The position numbers and the translations under genes were made by a program. From CAWFSE01 sp963697565 (GTDB lineage: Bacteria; Actinomycetota; Actinomycetes; CAVWCF01), in assembly GCA_963697565.1 (NCBI GenBank), contig CAVOOM010000008.1:757011-821010 (forward strand): 64,000 nt of DNA. The letters are read 5' to 3'. Under the pieces are notes generated by a model that had not been told where the DNA came from, did not search any database, and saw nothing but the letters and a program-made list of their open reading frames with translations. Positions 19,112 through 28,518 of the stretch are shown in pieces (the first letter of the stretch is position 1; each line of letters begins with the position of its first letter).

Positions 19112-19936
19112 GTGCGCGGTCTTGGCCGCGCGGCCTTCGTCTTCGGCCGTGATGCTCATCGCCTGTCAGTCCGGCGCTTGCGTGCGGTCTGGAGTTCGGC
19201 TGTGACGTGCAACGACGACAACAACGACGCGATCGAGGGCGCGCTGTTCATCCCGTCGACGGGGTACCGGGGCAACCCGTCGGCGCGGCAGGCCGCGGCC
19301 GACTGCCCGGACTGCCTGTGGCGGATGGCCCCCGATTGCGGGCAGACCCAGGCCGACCCGCTCGTGCTGTGCGAGAACGCCTCGCGCGGGTGCCCGCTCG
19401 GCGAGGTGCGGATGCGCGTCGACCGCTGGCGGCCGGGCGACCCGGGCTTCCGCCCGGTGGCCTCGGTCTGCATGGGCCCGCGCACGCCGCTGACCCCGGC
19501 TGCGGCCGCGCCCGCCGTGCGCGACGCGTTCATCGAGCTGCTGCCGCCGCCCGGTCCGAGCTTCCAGCCGGCCGCCGGGGGACTGGTCCAGGTGCCCACG
19601 CTGTTCGCCGCCGGCCAGCCCGGCGCGATCGGCCCGGTGTCGCTCGACCTAGGCCCGTACCCGATCGAGCTCGAGGCCACGGCGACCTGGACGTGGGACT
19701 TCGGCGACGGCGCCGAGCAGCGGTTCACGGTGCCTGGTGGGGCGTGGCCGGACACCTCGGTGAGCCACACCTACCGCAGCCCGGGCGGCCGCGAGGTCGA
19801 CGTCACCACGGCCTGGACGGGCACCTACCTGCTCGACGGCCTCGGGCCGTTCCCGATCACCGGGCCGCCGGTCACCCAGCAGGCCACGCTCGCCGTCCCC
19901 GTGCGCGAGGCCCGCAGCCAGCTGGTCGCTGACTGA
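19112..19936 (+). CDS. PKD-domain protein, probably secreted (start uncertain)
   Basis: About 274 residues from GTG 19112. The cysteine-rich first part (VTCNDDNNDAIEG, DCPDCLWRMAPDCG, CENASRGCPLGEVRMRV) and the C-terminal PKD-like module (WTWDFGDG, VSHTYRSPGG) are typical of exported proteins, yet no good signal peptide is readable in this frame. The ATG at 19090, overlapping the upstream stop, begins a basic stretch (SSSERPRARSWPRG) in another frame, so the real start may be 19090 with an indel in the signal peptide. Function unknown. It follows the DUF6318-like lipoprotein closely and may be co-expressed with it. Confidence 0.7.
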   Translation: MRGLGRAAFVFGRDAHRLSVRRLRAVWSSAVTCNDDNNDAIEGALFIPSTGYRGNPSARQAAADCPDCLWRMAPDCGQTQADPLVLCENASRGCPLGEVRMRVDRWRPGDPGFRPVASVCMGPRTPLTPAAAAPAVRDAFIELLPPPGPSFQPAAGGLVQVPTLFAAGQPGAIGPVSLDLGPYPIELEATATWTWDFGDGAEQRFTVPGGAWPDTSVSHTYRSPGGREVDVTTAWTGTYLLDGLGPFPITGPPVTQQATLAVPVREARSQLVAD

Positions 19937-19965
19937 CCAGCCGGCCGACCCACTGACCGACCGCC

Positions 19966-20589
19966 CTACAGGGCGGCGATCGCCTCGGCGATCGGCGTGC
20001 CACCGCTGACCAGGTCGTACGCCATGCCATGGGTGTTGGCGGCCTCCAGCGTCGCGACGACCGCGGCGGCGACGTCGGCACGCGGCAGCACGCCGCTCGG
20101 CAGGCCGTGGCCGGCCTCGACCAGCCCGGTGCCCGGGGCGTCCTGCAGCCCGCCGGGCCGCACGACGGTCCACGCGAGACCGGTCTCGGCGAGCGCGTCG
20201 TCGCTGGCCCGCTTGGCCGACAGGAAGCCGAACAGGAACGGCGGCCCCTCCTGCGGCCGGTCGGCCATCAGCGACGACACCTGCACCCAGCGGGTGACGC
20301 CCGCCGCCTCGGCCGCCCGCTGCGCGGCGATGCAGGCGTCCCGGTCGATGCGCTCGGGGTCGCCGCCAAGCGAGGCCCCCGCGGCGAAGACCGCTGCCTC
20401 CGCCCCCGCCAGCACCTCGCTGAGGTCGCCCTCGAGGTCGCCTTGGACGGCGCTCGCCCCGAGCCCGGAGATCAAGGCGGCTTGCTCTTCGCTGCGCACC
20501 AGCCCGACGACCTGGTGGCCCTCGGCCACCAGTCCCTCGACCACCAGCCGGCCGACCTTGCCTGCCGCACCCAGCACCGCAACGCGCAT
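19966..20589 (-). CDS. NAD(P)-binding atypical SDR (YwnB-like)
   Basis: A 207-residue Rossmann protein beginning MRVAVLGAAGKVGRLVVEGL with the atypical-SDR glycine motif GxxGxxG. It continues with AVQGDLEGDL and WTVVRPGGL, the pattern of NAD(P)H-binding epimerase-like proteins such as YwnB and SDR_a5. Members act as NAD(P)-dependent reductases or as redox sensors; the substrate is unknown. It is short, without a C-terminal substrate domain. Convergent with the PKD protein and divergent from the Usp gene. Confidence 0.85.
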   Translation of the reverse strand: MRVAVLGAAGKVGRLVVEGLVAEGHQVVGLVRSEEQAALISGLGASAVQGDLEGDLSEVLAGAEAAVFAAGASLGGDPERIDRDACIAAQRAAEAAGVTRWVQVSSLMADRPQEGPPFLFGFLSAKRASDDALAETGLAWTVVRPGGLQDAPGTGLVEAGHGLPSGVLPRADVAAAVVATLEAANTHGMAYDLVSGGTPIAEAIAAL

Positions 20590-20769
20590 CTGAACTGCTC
20601 CCTGTGGTTGGTCCTCGCCCCGGGGCCCGCGTGCCGTCCGGGGGCCCTATCGAACCAGCCCGCGCATCCGGCCCCCCCGCGGGTCGCGATCCGCTAGCGT
20701 CCAATCGGCGGCCCGAGAGGGGCGCCCCGGCGGGGGCCGGCAGCCGGCAGCGAGAGGGATGGTGAGCAG

Positions 20770-21171
20770 ATGGGCACGATCGTCGTCGGATGGGTGGACC
20801 GCCCCGAGGGCAAGGCGGCCTTGGATCGCGCGATCGACGAGGCCAAGCTGCGCAAGGCCACGCTGCTGATCGTCCACTCCAACAAAGGCGGCACGCTGCA
20901 CGACCCCGAGGCCGCCATCGAGACCGAGGACGAGCTGTTTGAGCTGCGCGAGAGCCTGAACGCCTCGGGCGTCCCCCACGAGATCCGCCCGCTGGTGCGC
21001 GGCAACGACGCGCCCGAGGACATCGTCGAGGTCGCCGAGGAGGTCGGCGCCGACTTCATCGTGATCGGCCTGCGCCGGCGCTCGCCCGTCGGCAAGCTCA
21101 TCCTGGGCAGCAACGCCCAGCGCATCCTGCTCGACGCCAACTGCCCCGTGCTGGCCGTCAAGGCCGAATAG
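20770..21171 (+). CDS. Universal stress protein
   Basis: A 133-residue single-domain Usp. The N-terminus (TIVVGWVDRPEGKAALDRAI) and the C-terminal nucleotide loop (GLRRRSPVGKLILGSNAQ, then CPVLAVK) carry the G-x2-G-x9-G-S/T pattern of ATP-binding members. Cytosolic; role in stress or dormancy is inferred from the family only. A purine-rich site (GGTGAGC) precedes the ATG. Confidence 0.9.
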   Translation: MGTIVVGWVDRPEGKAALDRAIDEAKLRKATLLIVHSNKGGTLHDPEAAIETEDELFELRESLNASGVPHEIRPLVRGNDAPEDIVEVAEEVGADFIVIGLRRRSPVGKLILGSNAQRILLDANCPVLAVKAE

Positions 21172-21181
21172 CCCCCGCTCG

Positions 21182-21187
21182 TACGCT
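21182..21187 (+). promoter_or_regulatory. -10 box upstream of HhH-GPD gene
   Basis: TACGCT ends 6 bases before the ATG at 21194, which is not in the main frame of the gene. If the gene is leaderless from 21194, one indel lies between 21194 and 21230. Confidence 0.45.
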
Positions 21188-21209
21188 GGCCGCATGCCAC
21201 CCGCGCGCG

Positions 21210-21800
21210 ATGCCCGCCCCTCCCGCCCTGCGCCTTGCCCAGGAGCCGGCCGCCGACGCGCTGCTGAGCGCCGACCCGTTCGCCCTCCTCGTGGGCATGC
21301 TGCTGGACCAGCAGTTCCCGATGGAGCGCGCCTTCGCCGGACCCCAGCGGCTCGCCGAGCGGCTCGGGGTCGAGCGGCTCGACCCCGCCGTACTGGCAGC
21401 GATGGACCCCGAGGCCCTGGCCGCCGTGATGGCGCGGCCTCCGGTCGTGCACCGCTACCCGCGTGCGATGGCCGCGCGGATCCAGGCACTGGCAGCGGTG
21501 GTCGTCGACACGTACGGCGGCGACGCCGCGCAGGTGTGGCACGACCCGGGAACCGGCCGCGAGCTGCTGGCCAGGTTGGCTCGGCTGCCCGGGTTCGGCG
21601 ACCAGAAGGCGCGCATCTTCCTGGCGCTCCTCGGCAAGCAGGTCGGGGTGCGCCCGACCGGATGGCGCGAGGCCGCCGGGGCGTACGGCGAGGCCGGGTC
21701 CCGGCGCAGCGTGGCCGATGTGGTCGATCCGGAGAGCCTGGCCGAGGTGCGGGCCTTCAAACGCGAGCAGAAGCAGGCCGCGAAGGCCGGCGGGCGGTAG
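21210..21800 (+). CDS. HhH-GPD-type base-excision DNA repair protein
   Basis: A 196-residue actinobacterial HhH-GPD protein. Visible landmarks are DPFALLVGMLLDQQFPMERAF near the start, PPVVHRYPRAMAARI, and the helix-hairpin-helix segment LPGFGDQKARIFLALLGKQ, followed by GWREAAG. It lacks the four-cysteine iron-sulfur loop of EndoIII/MutY and is shorter than AlkA. Probably a DNA glycosylase, but the usual catalytic Lys/Asp arrangement cannot be confirmed by eye. ATG 21210 is the first in-frame start; ATG 21194 fits the -10 box better but needs a frame correction. Confidence 0.8.
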   Translation: MPAPPALRLAQEPAADALLSADPFALLVGMLLDQQFPMERAFAGPQRLAERLGVERLDPAVLAAMDPEALAAVMARPPVVHRYPRAMAARIQALAAVVVDTYGGDAAQVWHDPGTGRELLARLARLPGFGDQKARIFLALLGKQVGVRPTGWREAAGAYGEAGSRRSVADVVDPESLAEVRAFKREQKQAAKAGGR

Positions 21801-21982
21801 GCCTTCCGCAGGCCCTGGATCGCCCGGCGGCGCCCCTGGCGATTACAATGTCCACATCGCTGCAGGCTCGCAGCCGCCGCCCAGCCTCCACACCCCAGGT
21901 CCACCGCTCCGGCGACCCCGGTCGGGGGTTGGCGCGTGGGCGCGCCCGCGGCCCGAGCAGCCAGACAAACGAGAGGTGGTCC

Positions 21983-23604
21983 GTGGCGGAGCCCCGTACG
22001 CGTCGTGCCCGATCCGGCCAGGACGTCGAGCCCAAGAAGTCGGCCGCACCCGCGAAGAAGGCGGCTCCCGCGAAGAAGGCGGCCCCGGCCAAGGCGGCCG
22101 CCGCCGTGAAGAAGGCGGCCCCGGCCAAGCCGGCGCCCGCGAAGAAGGCGCCCCCGGCCAAGGCGGCCGCCCCGCGAAGAAGCCCGCCAAGGCCGCGAAG
22201 GCCGCGCCCGCGAAGGCCGCCGCCCCGGCAAAGAAGGCGGCTCCCGCGAAGAAGGCCGCGACTCCCGCCAAGGCGCCGACCGCCACCAAGGCTGCGGCCC
22301 CGGCGAAGAAGCCAACGGCCGCGAAGAAGGACGCCGCCCCGCGAAGAAGGCCGCGGCTCCCACCAAGGCTGCTGCTCCGGCGAAGAAGGCCCCCGCCACG
22401 AAGGCGGCGCCGGTCAAGAAGGCCGCGCCCGCCAAGAAGGGCAAGGACGCCGCCCCGGCCGACGAGACCGCTCGAGGTCGTGCTCGAAGAGGTCGCGATC
22501 GACGACGTCGTCGTCGTCGAGACCGCGGCACCCTTGGCTCCGCTCGAGGTGCTCGAGCCCGGCGAGGCCGACATCAAGCAGGAAGAGGAGACGGTCGCCA
22601 AGGAGGAAGAGGAGACCGAGTCCGACGACGCGAGCTTCACGATCTCCAGCACCGACGAGGCCGACGAGCCGATCCAGACGGTGCACGTCGCCGGCGCCAC
22701 GGCCGACCCGGTCAAGGACTACCTCAAGCAGATCGGGCGGGTCGCGCTGCTCAACGCCGAGCAGGAGGTCGAGCTCGCCAAGCGCATCGAGGCCGGCCTG
22801 TTCGCCGAGGAGAAGCTGAACGCCGGCGACAAGATGCCGGCCAAGCTGCGCCAGGAGCTGACCTGGATCGCCGAGGACGGCAAGCGCGCCAAGAACCACC
22901 TGCTCGAGGCCAACCTGCGGCTCGTGGTGTCGCTGGCCAAGCGCTACACCGGCCGCGGCATGCTCTTCCTGGACCTGATCCAGGAGGGCAACCTGGGCCT
23001 GATCCGCGCGGTGGAGAAGTTCGACTACACCAAGGGCTACAAGTTCTCGACGTACGCCACCTGGTGGATCCGGCAGGCGATCACCCGCGCGATGGCCGAC
23101 CAGGCCCGCACGATCCGCATCCCGGTGCACATGGTCGAGGTCATCAACAAGCTCGCCCGCGTCCAGCGCCAGATGCTGCAGGACCTCGGCCGCGAGCCGA
23201 CCCCGGAGGAGCTCGCCAAGGAGCTCGACATGACGCCGGAGAAGGTCGTCGAGGTCCAGAAGTACGGCCGCGAGCCGATCTCGCTGCACACCCCGCTCGG
23301 CGAGGACGGCGACAGCGAGTTCGGCGACCTGATCGAGGACTCCGAGGCGGTCGTTCCCGCCGATGCCGTGTCGTTCACGCTGCTGCAGGAGCAGCTGCAG
23401 GGCGTCCTCGACACGCTCTCCGAGCGTGAGGCCGGTGTGGTCAGCATGCGGTTCGGCCTCACCGACGGCCAGCCCAAGACCCTCGACGAGATCGGCAAGG
23501 TCTACGGCGTCACCCGCGAGCGGATCCGCCAGATCGAGTCCAAGACGATGAGCAAGCTGCGCCACCCCAGCCGCTCCCAGGTGTTGCGCGACTACCTCGA
23601 CTGA
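21983..23604 (+). CDS. sigA: Principal RNA polymerase sigma factor (three frame breaks in N-terminal part)
   Basis: Housekeeping sigma-70 factor (RpoD/HrdB type), about 540 residues after correction. GTG 21983 follows GAGAGGTGG. Residues 20-150 are a repetitive Ala/Lys/Pro region (PAKKAAPAKKA repeats), as in actinobacterial HrdB. Then come region 1.2 (VKDYLKQIGRVALLNAEQE), region 2 (NLRLVVSLAKRYTGRGMLFL, STYATWWIRQAITRAM), region 3, and region 4 with the helix-turn-helix (LDEIGKVYGVTRERIRQIE), ending VLRDYLD. Frame breaks are seen near 22173 and 22339 (both a C missing from CCCCC before GCGAAGAAG) and near 22469 (one extra base before CTCGAGGTC). Such an essential gene cannot be inactive, so these are probably sequence errors. 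Confidence 0.93.
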
Positions 23605-23703
23605 TTCGGCTGGCCGCTTCGGGCAAAGGCGCAGGTCAGGGCGGGCCTTGTTGACCGTCGCTGAGGGGGACGCGCGGTCGCACAGCGCTCTCAGTCCAAG
23701 GTA
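23585..23703 (+). repeat. sigA-tail repeat, copy 1
   Basis: The last codons of sigA plus about 100 bases downstream. A 21-base block ending the gene (23585-23605) is identical at 25810-25830; two further blocks (GGCGCAGGTCAG near 23630 and CACAGCGCTCT-AGTCCAAGGTAG, 23680-23703) are also repeated in the same order. Confidence 0.7.
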
Positions 23704-23756
23704 GTGCGGGCAGGTTGGGGGGTCGCACCGACGTCCTCTGTGGGTAGGGATCGGTC

Positions 23757-23787
23757 GCGGAGCCCCGCCTGTGGATGGCTCTCCGCC
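23757..23787 (+). repeat. Degenerate half of the 34-bp palindromic element
   Basis: GCGGAGCCCCGCCTGTGGAT followed by GGCTCTCCGCCGG resembles the left flank and left arm of the palindrome at 29495. The right arm is absent. It also sits between convergent genes. Confidence 0.35.
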
Positions 23788-23830
23788 GGGGCCGGGCGAT
23801 CACGGCCCCAACGTGCTCCGCGGCGGGCCG

Positions 23831-24878
23831 TTAGCGTGCGACACCGGTCGAGAGCAGGCCGGCGGGGTCGTGGAGCACCCGTTCGCTGACGATCAGGCCG
23901 TCGGGGTCGAGTTCGATAGGCGCGTTCCCGGTTGGTCGGGTGCCCAGCAGCAGCAGGCTCACACTCCTGTCGGGGCTCGCCCCGCCGTCGCGCCGATGCC
24001 GCAGCGATACACCAGCGCGACGCCGGCGATCTTGCCCCCGTCGGGGTCGGTGTTGTCCGTGGTTGCCGGATCGCCGTCGTTCGTCTGGACGTAGATGTCG
24101 CTCGGGGAGCAGACGGCCGTGCTGTCGCTCCCGAAGCGCCTTTCGCTGAGGAGCCCGATGTCTGCTGCCCCGGACGCCTCGAGACCCAGCAGGCTGTCGG
24201 CGAAGGTTGCGTCGTCGCGGTAGAGGTCACTGATCTCGGCTGGGTCTCCGCTCGACCAGGCAGCCAGGTAGCGATCGACCAGGTCGCGGACCTCGGAGCC
24301 GCAGCCGTCGGGGACAAGGCAGCCCTCCTGTCGCGCTTCCTGGTCCTCCAGCCGGTACCACAGCTCGAACACGCGGGCCGTGGCGGTCGAGGTCCTCGGT
24401 GAACCGGAAGACGCGCAGCTCGTGAAGGACCCCGTCGGGCAGCGTGGCTGCCATCTCGGAAGACGCCGACCTCAGTCAGGTAGGCACCGGCAGAGAGGTC
24501 GAGGAATCCGCCCGTGGTTCGTGCCGAGTGGTCCGGGTCCTCCCGGACGAAGCTGTCCCAACGCGCCACTACCTCCGCTTTCGGGGCGATGCGGTAGTCG
24601 CCGTTGCTCGGGTCGAGGATCGCCGCATCGTCGGTGAAGTCGGTGAAGGCGGCTTCGGCGTCGCGATAGGCGGCGTTGAAGCGGTCGACGAACCCGTGCG
24701 CCTCGGCGTCCCAAGCGGACAGTTCCGCGGCGCTGAGCACCGATGTCGGGAACTCGCCAGAACCGGACGGTGCGGCGCTACTGCCTCCGGCGGGTGTCCC
24801 CGCCGAGCCGCCGCAGGCCACGAGCAGTGCGAGCAAGCCCATCCCCGAGATCGCGGTGGTCGCCAGCTTCAAACCCAT
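23831..24878 (-). CDS. Lipoprotein with two SnoaL/NTF2-like halves (interrupted)
   Basis: About 349 residues when frames are joined. ATG 24878 follows GAGGAAG. The lipobox is LLALLVACGG, then a Gly/Ser/Pro linker. The first half (SAWDAEAHGFVDRFNAAYRD, FTDDAAILDPSNGDYRIAP) and the second (RDLVDRYLAAWSSGDPAEIS, YRDDATFADSLLG) both read like NTF2/SnoaL-type domains. Frame breaks occur near 24450 and 24385, and near 23962, after which SLLLLGTRPTGNAPIELD and the C-terminal LLSTGVAR continue to the TAA at 23831. NTF2-like lipoproteins usually bind small ligands at the cell surface; function here unknown. Convergent with sigA. Confidence 0.6.
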
Positions 24879-25110
24879 CGCCACCACTTCCTCTACGCCC
24901 GTGGCACCAGGCCCGCAGAGGCTCCAGACTCGAGTCCATCGAGTCCGACCCCGTCGGACAAGAGGCGAAGGTCTGAGCTGCAAGGTCAGCCCCAGGGCCT
25001 CCCGATTGGCGCTGGTGGGCACAGTGGCCCTACCGGTCGGTGCCCGATGCCGGGATGCTGAGGGTGGGCCGCCTCGCGCGGGGCGGGGCGATCCCCCCCC
25101 CGAGGAGGGG

Positions 25111-25542
25111 ATGACCATGAAGAGGATCCTGCTCGCAGTGCTGGTGGCCGTTGTTGGCCTGCTGATGGTGGCCCCACCGGCAGCCGCGGTCCCCAAGGAG
25201 GCCCGGGGCTGCCCGGCCAGCGCCTCGGTGTGGACCCAGGTCCAGTACGTCTCGGACCCCTACACGGAGGACTACGAGGCGACGAGCTTCTACGACTACT
25301 ACTGGAGCCTGACGACCGACGAGGGCGTGAATGTCGTCGACTTCTGGAAGGCCACCTACGGACCTCAGTGGACCGACCCGGAGATCTACAGCGCACTCGC
25401 TCAGGCGTTTGACAACAGGAGCGACCGAAACAGCGACCACTCCGTGTGCCTGTCGTGGATCGGCGAGCACTACATCGGCCTCAAGCACCTGGACATGACC
25501 TACATCAGCATCGTCGACAACAACGCCAACGCGAACCACTAG
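25111..25542 (+). CDS. Small secreted protein of unknown function
   Basis: A 143-residue exported protein. The signal peptide is clear (KRILLAVLVAVVGLLMVAPPAAA, cleavage near residue 27). The mature part is rich in Tyr, Asp and Trp (TEDYEATSFYDYYWSLTTDE) with two cysteines that could pair. No family recognised. GAGGAGGGG precedes the ATG; a second ATG two codons later is possible. A 12-base palindrome CCCGCCGGCGGG directly after the stop (25543-25554) may act as terminator. Confidence 0.75.
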   Translation: MTMKRILLAVLVAVVGLLMVAPPAAAVPKEARGCPASASVWTQVQYVSDPYTEDYEATSFYDYYWSLTTDEGVNVVDFWKATYGPQWTDPEIYSALAQAFDNRSDRNSDHSVCLSWIGEHYIGLKHLDMTYISIVDNNANANH

Positions 25543-25809
25543 CCCGCCGGCGGGTTACCGCGGCGTTCCTTGCACCGCTTGGGTGCACGCCGCGCCGCGG
25601 CCGTGGCGCACTGCATCAACATGGTCATGGGCGTCGCGCTCGCGGTGGCGACCGCCCTCCCGTGGTGATCCGCCGCGGAGCGGAGCGACCACCCAGGTCG
25701 GCGCGCATGCCCCCTCCAAGATCATTCTCAATCCAGGATAGATCCACGTACGGCGCTCCGACCTGCGCCGTTGCAGGAGCGCGGACGCACAGCGCTCAGC
25801 CGTTCGCAG

Positions 25810-25926
25810 TGCGCGACTACCTCGACTGATCCGAGTGGACACTGCGGGCAAGGGCGCAGGTCAGCGGCCTGCTGATCTCCGTCGGGGGCGGCGGCGTCGT
25901 CGCACAGCGCTCTGAGTCCAAGGTAG
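25810..25926 (+). repeat. sigA-tail repeat, copy 2
   Basis: Begins with 21 bases identical to the end of sigA, including codons for RDYLD and the stop, preceded by CGTTCGCAG, which matches the sigA codons for RSQ. It continues with diverged copies of the sigA downstream sequence up to AGTCCAAGGTAG. The two copies enclose the lipoprotein and the small secreted protein (2.2 kb). Confidence 0.7.
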
Positions 25927-26038
25927 CACGGCCACACCGGGATGGGTGGCGGCCATACGTTCCGGCCACGGTGCGCAGCGGGTCGCTCCTCCCGCTCGCG
26001 ATGTGGGTGAACCACGCCTGAGCGCGGCGGTCGCTCGC

Positions 26039-26044
26039 TAGGGT
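26039..26044 (+). promoter_or_regulatory. -10 box of leaderless promoter
   Basis: TAGGGT ends 6 bases before ATG 26051. Confidence 0.45.
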
Positions 26045-26050
26045 CTCCGC

Positions 26051-26416
26051 ATGATCGTCGTCGTCAGCCAGGCCTGGTCCAAGGACGAGCACGAGAGTGC
26101 GGACGGCTACATCGCCGCGTCGCGCGCCTTCCTGGACTTCCACCTCGCCACGCCGGGCTTCCGCGGCCGCCGGCTCATCCGAGGCGTGGAGGACCGCACC
26201 CACTTCACCAACCTGCGGTTCTTCGACTCGGTGGAGGCGTACGAGCGGATGACCGAGCGCGAGGGCTACATGGACCACATCCACGCCATGTTCGAGTTCC
26301 TCAAGCCGTACGACACGTACCCGCGCGAGTTCATGGAGGTCGTCATCGCCGACGACGTGCCCGGCATCGAGCCGCCCGCGGCGCCGCCGGTCGCACCGGA
26401 GGCTGACCCGCAATGA
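26051..26416 (+). CDS. Antibiotic-biosynthesis-monooxygenase-like (ABM) domain protein
   Basis: A 121-residue dimeric alpha/beta-barrel type protein: MIVVVSQAWSKDEHESADGY, FLDFHLATPGFRGRRLIRGV, THFTNLRFFDSVEAYERM. The pattern of an N-terminal strand, helix, GFRG-type turn and HFTNLRFF strand matches ABM/EthD-like small proteins, which act on polyketides, heme or as accessory dimers. The C-terminal 15 residues are Pro/Ala-rich. Stop and the next start overlap (ATGA, 26413-26416), so it is co-translated with the hydrolase. Confidence 0.7.
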   Translation: MIVVVSQAWSKDEHESADGYIAASRAFLDFHLATPGFRGRRLIRGVEDRTHFTNLRFFDSVEAYERMTEREGYMDHIHAMFEFLKPYDTYPREFMEVVIADDVPGIEPPAAPPVAPEADPQ

Positions 26417-27131
26417 GCTCGATCGTCCTGCTGCACGGGGCGTTCCGGGGCGGGTGGTGCTGGCGCGACGTTGTGCCACTCCTGGAGGCCGCCGGCCACG
26501 ACGTCCACGCACCCACCCTGACCGGGTGCGAGCCCGGCCTGGCGCCGGCCGACCGCCCCGCGGTGTCGCTGCGCACCTGGGCCGACGACGTGCAGCGGCT
26601 GATGAGCGCCGCCGACCTGCACGACGTGGTGCTCGTGGGCCACTCCCAGGGCGGCGTGGTGGCGCTCGCGGCCGCCGGCGTCGACGCCAGCCGGGTGGGT
26701 CGGCTCGTCCTGCTGACGCCCCCGTGCCCGCGTACGGGCAGAGCGCCGCGGACGTGCTGCCCGCCGACCTGCGCGCCGCGTGGGGCCCGACGCCGCCGCC
26801 GGAGGCCTGGCTCGACCCCAGGCCCGTGGGGGGCCCGGAGTGGGCTGGCCGCGACGAACTGGCCGCGTGGGTGAACGAGCGGCTCGCGCCGAACCCCGCG
26901 CGGCCCGGGTACGACCCGCTGGAGCTGCTCGACCCGGCCGCGGCCTCGCTGCCCCGCACCTACCTGTTCTGCTCCCGGACCCCGGCGATGTTCCCGCCGA
27001 CCGTCTCGCGGGCGGCGCTGGAGGCGGCGGGCGTGCCGATCACCGTGGTCGAGGGCGCCCACGACCTGCCTCTGCTCGACCCGCACGGGTGCGCGCAGGC
27101 CCTGCTAGTGGCGGTCGGGTCTTCTTCGTGA
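26413..27131 (+). CDS. Alpha/beta hydrolase (interrupted)
   Basis: About 240 residues. It starts SSIVLLHGAFRGGWCWRDVV (oxyanion HG motif), has the nucleophile elbow VGHSQGGVVAL (Ser) and the catalytic His in VVEGAHDLPLL. One G appears lost between 26715 and 26716: RLVLL continues as DAPVPAYGQSAADVLPADL in the next frame. Hydrolases of this salicylate-esterase/EstC-like type cleave small esters or act in polyketide tailoring, which would suit the ABM partner. Substrate unknown. Ends 3 bases before a convergent lipoprotein gene. Confidence 0.8.
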
Positions 27132-27134
27132 CGG

Positions 27135-27905
27135 CTACGGGAGCTTCCCGACCGCAGTGGTGAGGAAGTCGCGATGTCCTCGGTCGTGTACTCCGGCTCA
27201 ACCCCCTCGCCCATCACGATGTCGACCACCTGCAGATCCATCAGGACCGTGCCCTGGCGCACCAGCGAGTTGTGCAGCAGCCAGTACGCGCCACCGCCGG
27301 CCTCGCCGAGGTTGGTCAGATCGCCGTAGCGGTCGTCGCCGACATCGGGGATGGCCATCGGCTCGGTCATACCCGGACCCTCATCACCCGCCGGGATCTC
27401 CCCCTGGCAGGCCCGCATGCCATCGCGCAGCGCCGTGAACGTCGCCTCGATCTCGGCCGGAACCCCGGACGTGAGGAACTCCTGGACGAAGATCATGTGG
27501 CCCACCCGATCCCCTGATTCCATGTCGAGGGGATCCTCCTCAGACTGGTCGAGCTGCCGGAAGGCCTGCCACCGCAGCGCCTCGGCGGCCGCGCGGGACT
27601 CCGCACTGGCCCTGTCGCACAACTCAAGCCTCGGCAGCATCGCCTGCTGCTCCTCGGCGACCACCCCGGAGACCCCCATCTGGGCGTCCGGGGGCGAGTT
27701 CACCGTCCACGTGCCTTCGTAGTCGCCTTCCGTCACCAGGACGGAGGCCAGCTGCTCGGCCGTCGGCACGACCCCCGCCGACCACGTCGCCGTGGGACTC
27801 GGCGACGTTTGGGACGTCGATTCGGAGCCATCTCCAGCGCAGCCGCAGAGCACCAGCGCTGCCGCCCCGACCAGACACAACCAGGGGACGAACCTGCCTC
27901 CTCAT
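27135..27905 (-). CDS. Lipoprotein of unknown function (interrupted)
   Basis: About 255 residues. ATG 27905 (MRRQVRP) follows GAGGAGGCG and runs into the hydrophobic CLVGAAALVLCGC, lipobox Cys about residue 21, after a one-base break near 27885. A Ser/Thr-rich linker and a domain with EQLASVLVTEGDYEGTW, LPRLELCDRA and MRACQGEI follow. The tail probably reads EDIATFLTTAVGKLP with a stop at 27135 if one T is restored near 27172. Similar actinobacterial lipoproteins have no known role. Convergent with the hydrolase gene. Confidence 0.65.
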
Positions 27906-28098
27906 GACACGCCTCCTCGGCTCGTTCCTCCCTCCACATCAAGCCTCCCGGGCCCACGGGGGACCGGGTAGAGGCGCACGTCCGCCCTTCTGCGCCCAAC
28001 CCGGGGGCGGCCTTGCCACCCAGGCAGCCGACTGGACGTAGGCCACTGTCGCTGGCGCAGCAGGGCTGCCAGGCTGGTCGTGCAGGGAGGTGCCCGTG

Positions 28099-28305
28099 AT
28101 GGCCGAGTTGCAGAACCAGCATGAAGAGATCCGGGCCGGGGGCCGGTCGGACGAGAGCGACCTGCCTGGGCTGCCCGAGGAGATCAACGAGGGATTCCGT
28201 GGGTACGGCGAATGGGGATGGTGGGGGCTCGACCCGGTGCTGTTCACCTTGTTCGCGATCGAAGAGGGAATCCGCCGGCGGGTGCGTCACCTGATCCGAC
28301 GTTGA
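28099..28305 (+). CDS. Small hypothetical protein
   Basis: A 68-residue protein starting MAELQNQHEEIRAGG after AGGGAGG (28084-28090). The middle is aromatic (GYGEWGWWGLDPVLFTLFAI) and the tail basic (RRRVRHLIRR). Not recognised. A perfect GC hairpin 24 bases after the stop supports it as a real transcription unit. Confidence 0.55.
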   Translation: MAELQNQHEEIRAGGRSDESDLPGLPEEINEGFRGYGEWGWWGLDPVLFTLFAIEEGIRRRVRHLIRR

Positions 28306-28328
28306 TCGGGCGGCCACCTTGGGGAGAT

Positions 28329-28347
28329 GCCCGCGCGCCGCGCGGGC
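28329..28347 (+). terminator. GC-rich hairpin terminator
   Basis: GCCCGCGCG-C-CGCGCGGGC, 9-bp stem, no T-run, 24 bases after the small ORF. Confidence 0.5.
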
Positions 28348-28518
28348 CGTGAGCGTTGGATCGGCGCCTGTCGTCCCGAGCCGCCCCAAGCGCAGGTTGG
28401 CCCCGCCTCCGAGGGCAGGGCAGAGGGTTGGTGTTGGGCGAACTGGGCAAAGTGGGCCATTGAGGGGCTGCCGGCCGATGGCTAACGTGCAATCTCCATG
28501 TCTCCGGAGGGGATGCGC

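Larger units (their letters stand above)
25543..26050. other. Non-coding stretch with repeated sigA tail
   Basis: No convincing gene was found in these 508 bases. Features seen are the 12-base palindrome after the secreted-protein stop, the second copy of the sigA tail (25810-25926) and a -10 box at its end. The middle has somewhat lower GC (TTCTCAATCCAGGATAGATC near 25730). Confidence 0.5.

Noticed and set aside
22030..22460. CRISPR or satellite-like array
   Set aside because: The repeats are in-frame Ala/Lys/Pro codons of the sigA N-terminus, of variable length and without spacers.
23604..25830. Insertion sequence or integron between the two sigA tails
   Set aside because: No transposase, integrase or terminal inverted repeats were found; only the repeated tails are reported.
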